Assembly (NCBI RefSeq): GCF_008828755.2
Contig: NZ_QBLM01000001.1
Span: 124,001 to 188,000 of the forward strand
Source: [Borrelia] turdi
GTDB taxonomy: Bacteria > Spirochaetota > Spirochaetia > Borreliales > Borreliaceae
DNA length: 64,000 nt
Direction: 5' to 3'
Shown in pieces: positions 24,906 through 32,717 of the stretch. How positions within the stretch are numbered: the stretch's first letter is position 1; each line of letters opens with the position of its first letter. The translations under genes were made by a program, and so were the position numbers. The notes under the pieces were generated by a model that was given only the letters and a program-made list of their open reading frames with translations, searched no databases and was not told the DNA's origin.

Positions 24906-26981
24906 TCATTCAACTTTCTTTAAAGAATTTAAATCTAAAGTAATAAGGCTCTTAAACTCGTCTTGCAAATAAATAAAATTATTTCTCACAGAAAAACTAG
25001 TAAAAGGCAAGATTTTATTCTCTGAAAGAATAAACTGATCTAAACTTTTAGGAGAGAATTTAGCCAATCTCCAATCATTATTACTATCCTTAACAACTAC
25101 CAAAATCATTTTAGAGTCAACATAAAGAGATGAATTTTTATTAATCTCAAAATTAGACTCTGATATCACTTTTAAATTCTCAAGTTTATTAAGTATCTGA
25201 AGCTTGGCTTTCCCTGAATCCATTTTAATAACAACTAAATCTTTTTCACGTTCATAAATTCCATACCGGTGAATGCCTTGTTGAGTACTTTTTTGGAGTC
25301 TAACACCAGTAGTTAAATCAATAAGTTGGAGCGTTCCTAAATTTGTAATTGGATCGATAACCTCCAAAAATACAGGACTACTGGAATCTGTAGACATAGT
25401 AGTCAAATCCCTATTTAAAAAATCAGATTGGCTTTTAATTGGGGACTTAGTTTCTTGCAAGTCAACATCTTTGTTATCTACGCCCGATTTTGAATCAATG
25501 TCTTTATAAGAAGAATTATCTAAAGGTGATGATTCGCTATCATTGTTGTTAGACTTGGAAATTTTATCTACTTTATCAACCTCAGAAACAGGTTTTAAAT
25601 CTTTTTTACTATCTAATTTTTTATCCCCAGATAATTTTTCATCTTCAAGTGTCATAAGATTTTTGTTATTATTTAAATCATCTAAACTTGCCTGTGATTT
25701 GCCTTTGATTACTTCTTCTTCCTTGCCTTCAATTTTTTCTTTACTAGAATCTTTAGAATTTAAATCTCGATTAAGATCTAATGCTTTATCTTTACTTTTT
25801 AAAAGCTCTTCATCATTTTTTTTGATTTCAATTTGCTTTTCAATTTCTCTTTTTTGATTTTCATCACTAGTTTCTTTAAGCTGCTCCTGCAAATCTTCTA
25901 GGCTCTCTTTTATCTGTAGCTGTTTATCAGCTTTAGGAGAACTTACATCACCAGGTTTTGGCAAATTCTTTTCTTTATTAATCTCGTTAATATCCTCTTG
26001 AATCTTCTCTCTAACAGTATCCCTTTGAATATCTAAATTATCTTCATAAGAATCTAATTTTTGTTGGGCTTTATCAAGATTGATTATCTTTTTATCCAGT
26101 TCTTCTTTTTGTTTCTTTTTAGCATCAACCTGACTTTCAATCTCTTTTCTATGTTCTTCATCTGTAGCCTTTTCAAGCTGATCTCTTAAATTCTCAATAG
26201 TCTCTGTTATATTAGAATCACTTTCATGAATATTGTCTAATTCAAGATCAATTTTATCTTGATCTGCTTTATGGGTTTCGCCTTGAATGTCTGTAATATC
26301 TCTTGCAAAGTTAACACCTGCTTCATTCTCACTCAAAAGAGCTGACACCACTTTATCTGTAACTAAACTGTCAATATCAATGTCAGACTCAACATTTCCA
26401 GATAAAATATTTTTTTTAAGAGGAATAAATATTTGTGTATTACCAGCCCATTGACTGTACACCCTGGAAAGACCTGCATTTCCTTTGGTTAAAGACTTCA
26501 AAGCAGGCTCAATATAAAAACCTTTATAATAATCCAAATCTCCCCTATAAACAGCATTATATATTGTAATAACCTTAGCAATTAATTCCGCACTAGATCT
26601 CTCATAATCGAAAGACTTCATTAAATACCCTGTAAGAATTCTTCTTAGATTTAAGATGCTATCAAGCTGTGACTTAATGCCAATAGAAAAAACATCAACA
26701 CTTGCTTTTTTATCTTGATCATCAATAAATCTATTAATAAAATATTTACCATAATAGCTTGAGCTGCTATTGGAATTGATTAACGGCCTTGCTAAAAACT
26801 CCCCAATACCCACTATCTGTTCGTATGTATTTGTAGAATCATAAGGACCTTTATAATTTACAAACTCAAGATCCATATTAACAAAATCCTTTAATTTCTC
26901 CTTATCAACTTCCCTTGCATTAAGAGGAAGTCCATTCAAAAAGATAAGAAAAAAACTAAAGATTAGTAACATTTTTTTCAT
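24906..26981 (-). CDS. p83/100 antigen
   Basis: A 691-residue exported protein. Signal peptide MKKMLLIFSFFLIFLNGLPLNA; an N-terminal helical domain (about 25-230); a long charged, repetitive coiled-coil middle (about 240-430) with two related blocks, NLRDQLEKATDEEHRKEIE and DLQEQLKETSDENQKREIE; an acidic Ser/Asp/Lys-rich linker; and a C-terminal beta-type domain (about 530-691). This is the well-known immunodominant high-molecular-weight Lyme antigen, used in serology. AGGAGAA lies just upstream of the start. Its location and function are not settled; the middle region is the part that varies between strains. Confidence 0.93.
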   Translation of the reverse strand: MKKMLLIFSFFLIFLNGLPLNAREVDKEKLKDFVNMDLEFVNYKGPYDSTNTYEQIVGIGEFLARPLINSNSSSSYYGKYFINRFIDDQDKKASVDVFSIGIKSQLDSILNLRRILTGYLMKSFDYERSSAELIAKVITIYNAVYRGDLDYYKGFYIEPALKSLTKGNAGLSRVYSQWAGNTQIFIPLKKNILSGNVESDIDIDSLVTDKVVSALLSENEAGVNFARDITDIQGETHKADQDKIDLELDNIHESDSNITETIENLRDQLEKATDEEHRKEIESQVDAKKKQKEELDKKIINLDKAQQKLDSYEDNLDIQRDTVREKIQEDINEINKEKNLPKPGDVSSPKADKQLQIKESLEDLQEQLKETSDENQKREIEKQIEIKKNDEELLKSKDKALDLNRDLNSKDSSKEKIEGKEEEVIKGKSQASLDDLNNNKNLMTLEDEKLSGDKKLDSKKDLKPVSEVDKVDKISKSNNNDSESSPLDNSSYKDIDSKSGVDNKDVDLQETKSPIKSQSDFLNRDLTTMSTDSSSPVFLEVIDPITNLGTLQLIDLTTGVRLQKSTQQGIHRYGIYEREKDLVVIKMDSGKAKLQILNKLENLKVISESNFEINKNSSLYVDSKMILVVVKDSNNDWRLAKFSPKSLDQFILSENKILPFTSFSVRNNFIYLQDEFKSLITLDLNSLKKVE

Positions 26982-27085
26982 AAAAGAAATTCTCCTATAA
27001 ATTTAATTATAATCTACCTTACCAACTAAATTCACTAATTTAAACCTAATTTTAACATAATCAGATTTATATACAAAACAGCTAT

Positions 27086-28765
27086 TCAGTCTTGAATGCT
27101 TGAAATAATTTCATTAATATAATTGTTAATATTTTCAGAAAAATTTTGCCGTCTCATAAACATTAATAAATTTAGATACTTATGTTTACAAAGTTTAAGA
27201 AGTTTGTCTGTTGAATTTAAAATTATATTTCTCAAATTTAAGATTACAGAATAAGCTATTTCTAAATTGCCTTGGTAATTTAACACTATATGCTGGATGT
27301 AGTTATATATAATACAATTTTGCCCATAATAATTTTCAAACTTGGTAATAGTTTGCACTATGGTAATTATATTATTAATATCTCTTTCTCTAATTGCTAA
27401 ATTAATAAAACTCTTAATTGAAAATTCATCATTAACATATACAAAATATCTATAAAGCTTGCCCCTTGAAATAATTCTATCAAATCCCTTTTCTGGCAAA
27501 AGCCACACATTAAAAGCTTTTTTATATAAATTTAAATATTTTTTGGGGAAATTTCCATCTTTATTTGCAAGAAAATCTAAAATCCCTAAAAATTTATCAT
27601 AAGCAGCATCACTATAGCTAGAATTAAGAATTTCATCAAGAAGTAAATAATTTTCATCATAATCTACAAAACCCTTCTCTTTTAAATCTATCCTACCTTG
27701 ATTGTATTTATTACCTCTAAAATGATTCCATACACTAACATCAAACTCTTTGTCGTATTCGTAATAATAAGTACTAAGAACCCAATCGCCCCCCCCTACG
27801 ACAATAATACCCGAATTAGCAGTAAGTCCTGACAAATCCTTAAGATTAGCATCTACAAAAGATGGCTCAAAATCTTCTTCAAAAGACAAAATTCCATTTG
27901 ATTTGGTTGAAATTAAAAGATTTCTATTATTATAAAGAATAGCTTTCTCAATCTCAAGGTTCATTTTTTTTTTGAATTTAAGCTTAAAATTTCTACTTAA
28001 ATTAAAAAGTATACCAACACTTGAAATTGCTACATATTCGCCATTAAACTTTTCAAACAAAAAATTAATAGGAAAGCCTAGCTTAACAGAGTTAACAACT
28101 TCTCCAAAATCTCTCCCATAAGCAACAATATGACCTGACTTATGACCAACAACTACCTCTTTTTTTGTATTTATCATTAACAAAAAAGGAAAAGCAACCA
28201 GCCTGGAAAACCATTTCTTATTACCCAAAGAATCAAACAAAAATATTTCATCATTTTCACTTGCAATGCAAAAATCACCATTATCAAAAACTACAGGAGA
28301 AGTAACAGATCTGCCACCTAAGTTGACTTCAAATATTTTTTTCCCACTATTTAAATCAATAGAAACAACCTCCTTATTAACAAGAGGGATTAAAATGCTA
28401 GCATTACCTATGGCAGGAGGATGCAAAGGTGAAAATTTGAGCTTATACTTCCAAACAAGCTTTCCTCTTTTGATCTTTTGAACTTCATTTCTAACTGTAA
28501 TAACATAATACCCATTATCAAAATCTTTCAAAAGAAAAGGATGTGGAACCCTATTTAATCTATAAGAATATTTTTTTTCAAATGACATTGTATAAGTAGT
28601 CAACCACCTATCTTTTGTTAAAACCGTAATAGTATCACGTTTTTCATCAATAATTGGATTGCCCACAATTTTACCAGTTAATGCTTTTTGAAAATATAAA
28701 TTAATATTAGAATAAAGCCTTAAAAAAGAAGTTGAAAAGACAAATATGAAAAGTACACATCTCAA
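27086..28765 (-). CDS. Exported beta-propeller-like protein of unknown function
   Basis: A 559-residue protein beginning with TTG, nine bases after AAAGG. The N-terminus CVLFIFVFSTSFLRLYS is a probable signal peptide. The first 350 residues read as repeated beta blades of the PQQ/WD-like kind (TVLTKDRWLTTYTMS, VVSIDLNSGKKIFEVNLGG, VVVGHKSGHIVAYGRDFG, IIVVGGGDWVLSTYY). The last 200 residues are helical and may be a separate domain. Spacing from the ABC-F gene (35 bases) suggests co-transcription. I do not recognise a specific function. Confidence 0.7.
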   Translation of the reverse strand: MRCVLFIFVFSTSFLRLYSNINLYFQKALTGKIVGNPIIDEKRDTITVLTKDRWLTTYTMSFEKKYSYRLNRVPHPFLLKDFDNGYYVITVRNEVQKIKRGKLVWKYKLKFSPLHPPAIGNASILIPLVNKEVVSIDLNSGKKIFEVNLGGRSVTSPVVFDNGDFCIASENDEIFLFDSLGNKKWFSRLVAFPFLLMINTKKEVVVGHKSGHIVAYGRDFGEVVNSVKLGFPINFLFEKFNGEYVAISSVGILFNLSRNFKLKFKKKMNLEIEKAILYNNRNLLISTKSNGILSFEEDFEPSFVDANLKDLSGLTANSGIIVVGGGDWVLSTYYYEYDKEFDVSVWNHFRGNKYNQGRIDLKEKGFVDYDENYLLLDEILNSSYSDAAYDKFLGILDFLANKDGNFPKKYLNLYKKAFNVWLLPEKGFDRIISRGKLYRYFVYVNDEFSIKSFINLAIRERDINNIITIVQTITKFENYYGQNCIIYNYIQHIVLNYQGNLEIAYSVILNLRNIILNSTDKLLKLCKHKYLNLLMFMRRQNFSENINNYINEIISSIQD

Positions 28766-28800
28766 AATAAAAAACCTTTTAACTTTTAAAAAAACTGCTG

Positions 28801-30432
28801 CTAAAGATTAAAACCAGCATTATCACCATAAAGGCTATTTCTCAGATCCCTAATCTTAGTATCATCAACATACTCAGAAAAATTCATGTGTCGATCAATT
28901 ATTCCATTGGGAGTAAACTCGATAATTCTATTAGCAACAGTATCTATAAATTGATGGTCATGAGATGTAAAAAGAACAACTCCTTTAAACTCCTTAAGCC
29001 CAGCATTTAAAGATGTAATTGCTTCAAGATCTAAGTGGTTTGTAGGCTGATCTAGTATTAAAACATTTGCTCCGCTAAGCATAACCTTAGCAAGCATACA
29101 TCTTACTTTTTCTCCTCCTGAGAGAACATTTACTTTTTTTAAAGCTTCGTCTTGACTGAAAAGCATTCGACCTAAAAATCCTCTAATATAAGTTTCATCT
29201 TGTTCTTTTGAATACTGACGCAACCAATCAACTAAATTTAAATCTAAATCGAAATATTTTCCATTATCCTTATTAAAATATGAAAAATTAACAGTAGAGC
29301 CCCATTCATAATGACCTTTATAATTTTTATCTTCATTTGTAATAATGTCAAACAAAAAAGTTGCAAACATGGGATTTCCCAAAAAAATAATCTTTTGCTG
29401 GGGTTCAACAACAATACTAAATTTATTTAAAATTAAATTCCCTTCAAATTCTTTTATCAAATTTTTAATTGTAAGAACATTTTTACCAAGCTCTCTTTCG
29501 CTTTTGAAATTAACATAAGGAAACTTCCTTGAAGAAGGTTTCAAATCTTCAACCCTTATTTTTTCAATCAACTTTTTCCTTGATGTTGCTTGCCTAGACT
29601 TAGACGCATTGCTAGAAAATCTTTGAATAAATGCCTTAAGTTCAGCAATTTTATCTTCAGATCGCTTTTTAGCATCTTTTAGTTGCTTGTTTAAAATCTG
29701 GCTTGTTTCATACCAAAAATCATAATTTCCAAGATACACTTGAATCTTTCCATAATCAATATCAACAATATGGGTGCAAACTTGATTTAAAAAATGTCTA
29801 TCGTGAGACACAACAATAACTGTATTTTCAAAATTAATTAAAAACTCTTCTAACCATTTAACAGATTGTAGATCAAGATTATTGGTAGGCTCATCAAGAA
29901 GCAATATATCAGGATCACCAAAAAGCGCTTGCGCTAAAAGAACTCTAACCTTTAAAGACCCTTCAATATCGCTCATTAAATTATTATGAATTGACTCATC
30001 TATTCCAAGACCTTTAAGAAGAACTGCCGCATCAGATTCAGCCTCGTATCCTCCAAGCTCTGAAAATTCTGCTTCGAGCTCCCCGGCTCTAATTCCATCC
30101 TCATCGCTAAAGTCAAGTTTATTGTAAATTTCATCTTTTTCCCTTTGAACAGAATAAAGTCTTTTGTGACCCATAATAACAGTATCTATAACCTTATATG
30201 CATCATAGGCAAATTGATCTTGTTCAAGAGCCGCTACTCTTTGATTTTTAGGAATAAATATTTCACCCTTAGTAGATTCAATCATTCCACCTAGTACTTT
30301 TAAAAACGTGCTTTTTCCTGCCCCATTAGCACCAATTATTCCATAACAATTTCCAGAAGAAAATTTAATATTTACATCTTTGAATAAAACTCTCTCTCCA
30401 AATGCAACTTCCAAATTATTTACAGTTATCAA
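28801..30432 (-). CDS. ABC-F family ATPase with one intact ATP site
   Basis: A 543-residue soluble protein with two ABC domains joined by a charged linker (about 240-310) and no membrane spans, as in YbiT/EttA-type ribosome-associated ABC-F proteins. Domain 1 has Walker A GANGAGKST (34-42) and Walker B LLLDEPTNNLD (E181), but its signature is degraded to DIEGS (155-159). Domain 2 has a perfect signature LSGGE (437-441), but Walker A is GNPMFATFL (352-360, no Lys) and the catalytic Glu is Gln (DQPTNHLD, Q462). In the head-to-tail dimer only the site from Walker A-1 plus signature-2 is intact. Confidence 0.9.
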   Translation of the reverse strand: MITVNNLEVAFGERVLFKDVNIKFSSGNCYGIIGANGAGKSTFLKVLGGMIESTKGEIFIPKNQRVAALEQDQFAYDAYKVIDTVIMGHKRLYSVQREKDEIYNKLDFSDEDGIRAGELEAEFSELGGYEAESDAAVLLKGLGIDESIHNNLMSDIEGSLKVRVLLAQALFGDPDILLLDEPTNNLDLQSVKWLEEFLINFENTVIVVSHDRHFLNQVCTHIVDIDYGKIQVYLGNYDFWYETSQILNKQLKDAKKRSEDKIAELKAFIQRFSSNASKSRQATSRKKLIEKIRVEDLKPSSRKFPYVNFKSERELGKNVLTIKNLIKEFEGNLILNKFSIVVEPQQKIIFLGNPMFATFLFDIITNEDKNYKGHYEWGSTVNFSYFNKDNGKYFDLDLNLVDWLRQYSKEQDETYIRGFLGRMLFSQDEALKKVNVLSGGEKVRCMLAKVMLSGANVLILDQPTNHLDLEAITSLNAGLKEFKGVVLFTSHDHQFIDTVANRIIEFTPNGIIDRHMNFSEYVDDTKIRDLRNSLYGDNAGFNL

Positions 30433-30515
30433 ACCATTACCCTGCCTAAAATTGATATTCTAATAAGAAAATTATCTTGAAAATTAATTTAATTTTCAAG
30501 CACTATATAAATATA

Positions 30516-30545
30516 TTGACTCAACTCTCAATTTTTTCGTATATT
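30516..30545 (+). promoter_or_regulatory. Sigma-70 promoter of groES
   Basis: TTGACT (30516-30521), an 18-base spacer and TATATT (30540-30545), about 30 bases before the groES start. No CIRCE inverted repeat is visible here. Confidence 0.65.
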
Positions 30546-30575
30546 TAATATTATTAACATAAGGAGATGTTTGAA

Positions 30576-30848
30576 ATGAAGAATATTAAGCCTTTAGCTG
30601 ATAGAGTTTTAATAAAAATCAAAGAAGCTGAGAGTAAAACAATCTCAGGACTTTACATACCAGAAAATGCAAAAGAAAAAACAAATATTGGAACAGTTAT
30701 AGCCATCGGCTCTAAGAAAGAAGAGATCACTGTAAAAGTTGGCGATACTGTACTTTATGAAAAGTATGCAGGAGCTGCTGTAAAAATCGAAAATAGAGAA
30801 CATTTAATACTAAAAGCAAAAGAAATAGTTGCAATAATAGAAGAGTAA
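30576..30848 (+). CDS. groES: Co-chaperonin GroES
   Basis: A 90-residue Hsp10. [13 protein letters not shown] starts the fold; the mobile loop [16 protein letters not shown] contacts Gro[12 protein letters not shown] and the KYAGAAVKI strand follow. I choose ATG 30576 because AAGGAG (30561-30566) directly abuts the earlier ATG at 30567 and is correctly spaced only for 30576. groEL is not adjacent, unlike the usual groESL operon. No second gene follows within 300 bases. Confidence 0.97.
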   Translation: MKNIKPLADRVLIKIKEAESKTISGLYIPENAKEKTNIGTVIAIGSKKEEITVKVGDTVLYEKYAGAAVKIENREHLILKAKEIVAIIEE

Positions 30849-31155
30849 GAAGCTAAGTTTAGCCACTTAGCTTTAAGCTTAATAAAAAATGTATCATAAA
30901 AATTACTGAAAATAGGGTTTTAGTATGAATAAAAAAATGGCTGCGACTTAAAAAGAAAGTAAAAATGGTGCAAAGTTTTGTATTTTTAAAAGAAGAATTA
31001 TTAAAATTTATAAATACTTATAAATCAAAATTTTTATTAAGACTTGCGGCCTTGAATTAAGATTGCAAGTTTATCATAAAAACTTATTATTCTGATCAAT
31101 CAAATTAAAAATTTCAAGCTTACAGGATGCTGTAAGCTTGAAAAAGTGAACTTAA
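30849..31155. other. 307-base gap after groES
   Basis: AAGCTAAGT (30850-30858) pairs with ACTTAGCTT (30865-30873) as a hairpin just after the groES stop, but without a clean T-run. A 31-codon open frame (30965-31060) has only a weak ribosome site. CTTGC/GCAAG flank 31043-31069. A much stronger hairpin lies at 31112-31143. No RNA gene is recognised. Confidence 0.5.
31112..31143. other. 14-bp perfect hairpin upstream of the MnmC2-like gene
   Basis: TTTCAAGCTTACAG (31112-31125) and CTGTAAGCTTGAAA (31130-31143) enclose GATG. On the minus strand a TTTTTAATTTG run follows, as in a terminator; on the plus strand it ends 12 bases before the ATG at 31156. It could stop antisense transcription or shape the leader of the downstream gene. 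Confidence 0.75.
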
Positions 31156-31848
31156 ATGAAAAATCTAATTTTTAAAGAGAAAACCATATATTCAAGCAAA
31201 TTTGATGACATATATTACAATCCAAAGTATGGAATTGAAGAGAGTTTTTATACATTTATTAAAGGTTGCAATCTGGATTTAGAATTAAAAACAAAAGAAA
31301 ATCTTTTAATAGCAGAGTTAGGATTTGGAACAGGATTAAACTTTATATGTCTTTTAAAATTCATAAAAGAAAACAACATAACCTCAAAGATTAATTATTA
31401 TTCTATAGAAAAATTTCCACTTAAAAAACACACAATAATGCAAATTTCAAAATTCTTCACTAAAGAGATCCCTTATTTCAAATTAATGTTAAAACGTTAT
31501 CCTAAAATTCCAAAAAAAAATTTAAAACTAAAAATAACAGAAAATGTTAATTTAAAAATTTTAATTGGAAGTGCTAAAATAAAAATTAAAGAAATTCCAA
31601 AAAATGTAGAATACTGGTTTTTAGATGGATTTAATCCTAAAAAAAACCCTGAAATGTGGAACAATGAAATATTTAATTTAATTGCTAAAAAAAGCAGTCC
31701 AGAATGCAAACTTTCAACATTTTCCTCTGCACGAATCGTAAAAGATGGCTTAAAACTTGCTAATTTCAAATACATCCATATAGAAAAAGGATTTGGAAAT
31801 AAAAGGCATATGATAAGGGCTCAAAAAACTAAAAAATTACTTTTTTAA
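31156..31848 (+). CDS. mnmD: MnmC2-type tRNA (mnm5U34) methyltransferase, stand-alone
   Basis: A 230-residue SAM-dependent methyltransferase. The SAM loop is IAELGFGTGLNFICLL. The family signature WFLDGFNPKKNPEMW is followed by KLSTFSSARIVKDGL and a late GFGNKRHMIRAQ. This matches the methyltransferase domain (MnmC2, DUF752) that turns nm5U34 into mnm5U34 in tRNAs. E. coli has it fused to an FAD oxidoreductase. Here it stands alone; the likely partner is at 13650-14717. The start has no clear Shine-Dalgarno and follows a strong hairpin. Confidence 0.88.
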   Translation: MKNLIFKEKTIYSSKFDDIYYNPKYGIEESFYTFIKGCNLDLELKTKENLLIAELGFGTGLNFICLLKFIKENNITSKINYYSIEKFPLKKHTIMQISKFFTKEIPYFKLMLKRYPKIPKKNLKLKITENVNLKILIGSAKIKIKEIPKNVEYWFLDGFNPKKNPEMWNNEIFNLIAKKSSPECKLSTFSSARIVKDGLKLANFKYIHIEKGFGNKRHMIRAQKTKKLLF

Positions 31849-31943
31849 TGCCTTAGACAAAAATCAAAATTCTAGACAAAAACCTAATACAAAAATATTC
31901 AACGAATATGATACACTATAAAATAGCAAAAAGGAGAAATTTA

Positions 31944-32540
31944 ATGTCAAAAAAAGTATTTGCTATAGTTTTAGTATTTTTAATATCTAATAATTATATT
32001 TTTGCAAAAGACACAATCAAGGATTTGTTTTTTATAAAAGATATATCAATAAAAAAAGAAAAATATTCTGAAGTCCTAAGTAATGCGAGCCTTGAGGGTA
32101 TTATTGAAATTGAACATAAGGGATCATACATTAAAGATTATGATTCAAAAGTTAAACTTATCCTAAAAGAAAACGGATATAGAAGAAATTTTAGCTTTTT
32201 CAATCTTTTAAATACTAGCAATATAATCAGAAGTTTAAGCTTATTTGACGAGAGACCAAAAAGCATTAAAGAAAATGAAATCATATTATTGGGCACAAAA
32301 ATGATTAAAGAAAATCCCAATAGACGATACAAAGACGATGATGATTTTGAATTAAAGCTAAGCACAACTCGAAAAGGTAATCAAATTTATTTAATTCTTG
32401 ATTTTGATTTTCTCTTTAGTCGAAGAAAAACGTTTCCATCAATTTATATCAAAGAAGAAGATGTATCAACAATAATAAACAGCTTCATAAAACTACAAGA
32501 TTCAAACTTTTTATCCCCTCAAACATTCCCTAACAATTAG
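31944..32540 (+). CDS. Exported hypothetical protein
   Basis: A 198-residue protein with a signal peptide (KKVFAIVLVFLISNNYIFA, cut before KDTIKD). ATG 31944 is chosen over the in-frame 31908 because AAGGAG (31931-31936) precedes it and the signal peptide then lies at the very N-terminus. The mature part is predicted beta-rich with charged turns. I do not recognise the family. The last codons (AAC AAT TAG) form the beginning of the first copy of the 85-bp tandem repeat. Confidence 0.72.
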   Translation: MSKKVFAIVLVFLISNNYIFAKDTIKDLFFIKDISIKKEKYSEVLSNASLEGIIEIEHKGSYIKDYDSKVKLILKENGYRRNFSFFNLLNTSNIIRSLSLFDERPKSIKENEIILLGTKMIKENPNRRYKDDDDFELKLSTTRKGNQIYLILDFDFLFSRRKTFPSIYIKEEDVSTIINSFIKLQDSNFLSPQTFPNN

Positions 32541-32700
32541 GAGTGCAAAATAGCTATTAACAAAAAGCATAACTTTTGCTTAAAGTTAAAGGCTAGCCCA
32601 ATAAATTAATTACATAAACAATTAGGAGTGCAAATGCTATTAACAAAAAGCACACCTTTTTGCTTAAAGTTAAAGGCTAGCCCAATAAATTAATTACATA
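32532..32700. repeat. 85-bp tandem direct repeat, two copies
   Basis: Copy 1 is 32532-32616 (85 bases), copy 2 is 32617-32700 (84 bases). They differ by a two-base deletion near the start and a few changes around AAAAAGCA. Each copy can fold (AAGCA with TGCTT, TAAC with GTTA) and holds the palindrome GGCTAGCC. The unit begins within the stop region of the upstream gene and fills the gap to valS. Confidence 0.9.
32634..32693 (+). CDS. Possible 19-residue peptide in repeat copy 2
   Basis: An ATG at 32634 lies five bases after AGGAG (32624-32628) and opens MLLTKSTPFCLKLKASPIN before TAA. Copy 1 lacks this start (ATAGC instead of ATGC). The spacing is ideal, but the frame is short and could be chance. 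Confidence 0.25.
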   Translation: MLLTKSTPFCLKLKASPIN

Positions 32701-32717
32701 ATAATTTTTCACCTTTT

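Noticed and set aside
30965..31060. 31-codon plus-strand frame after groES
   Set aside because: Weak ribosome site and no recognisable features; could be chance in an AT-rich gap.
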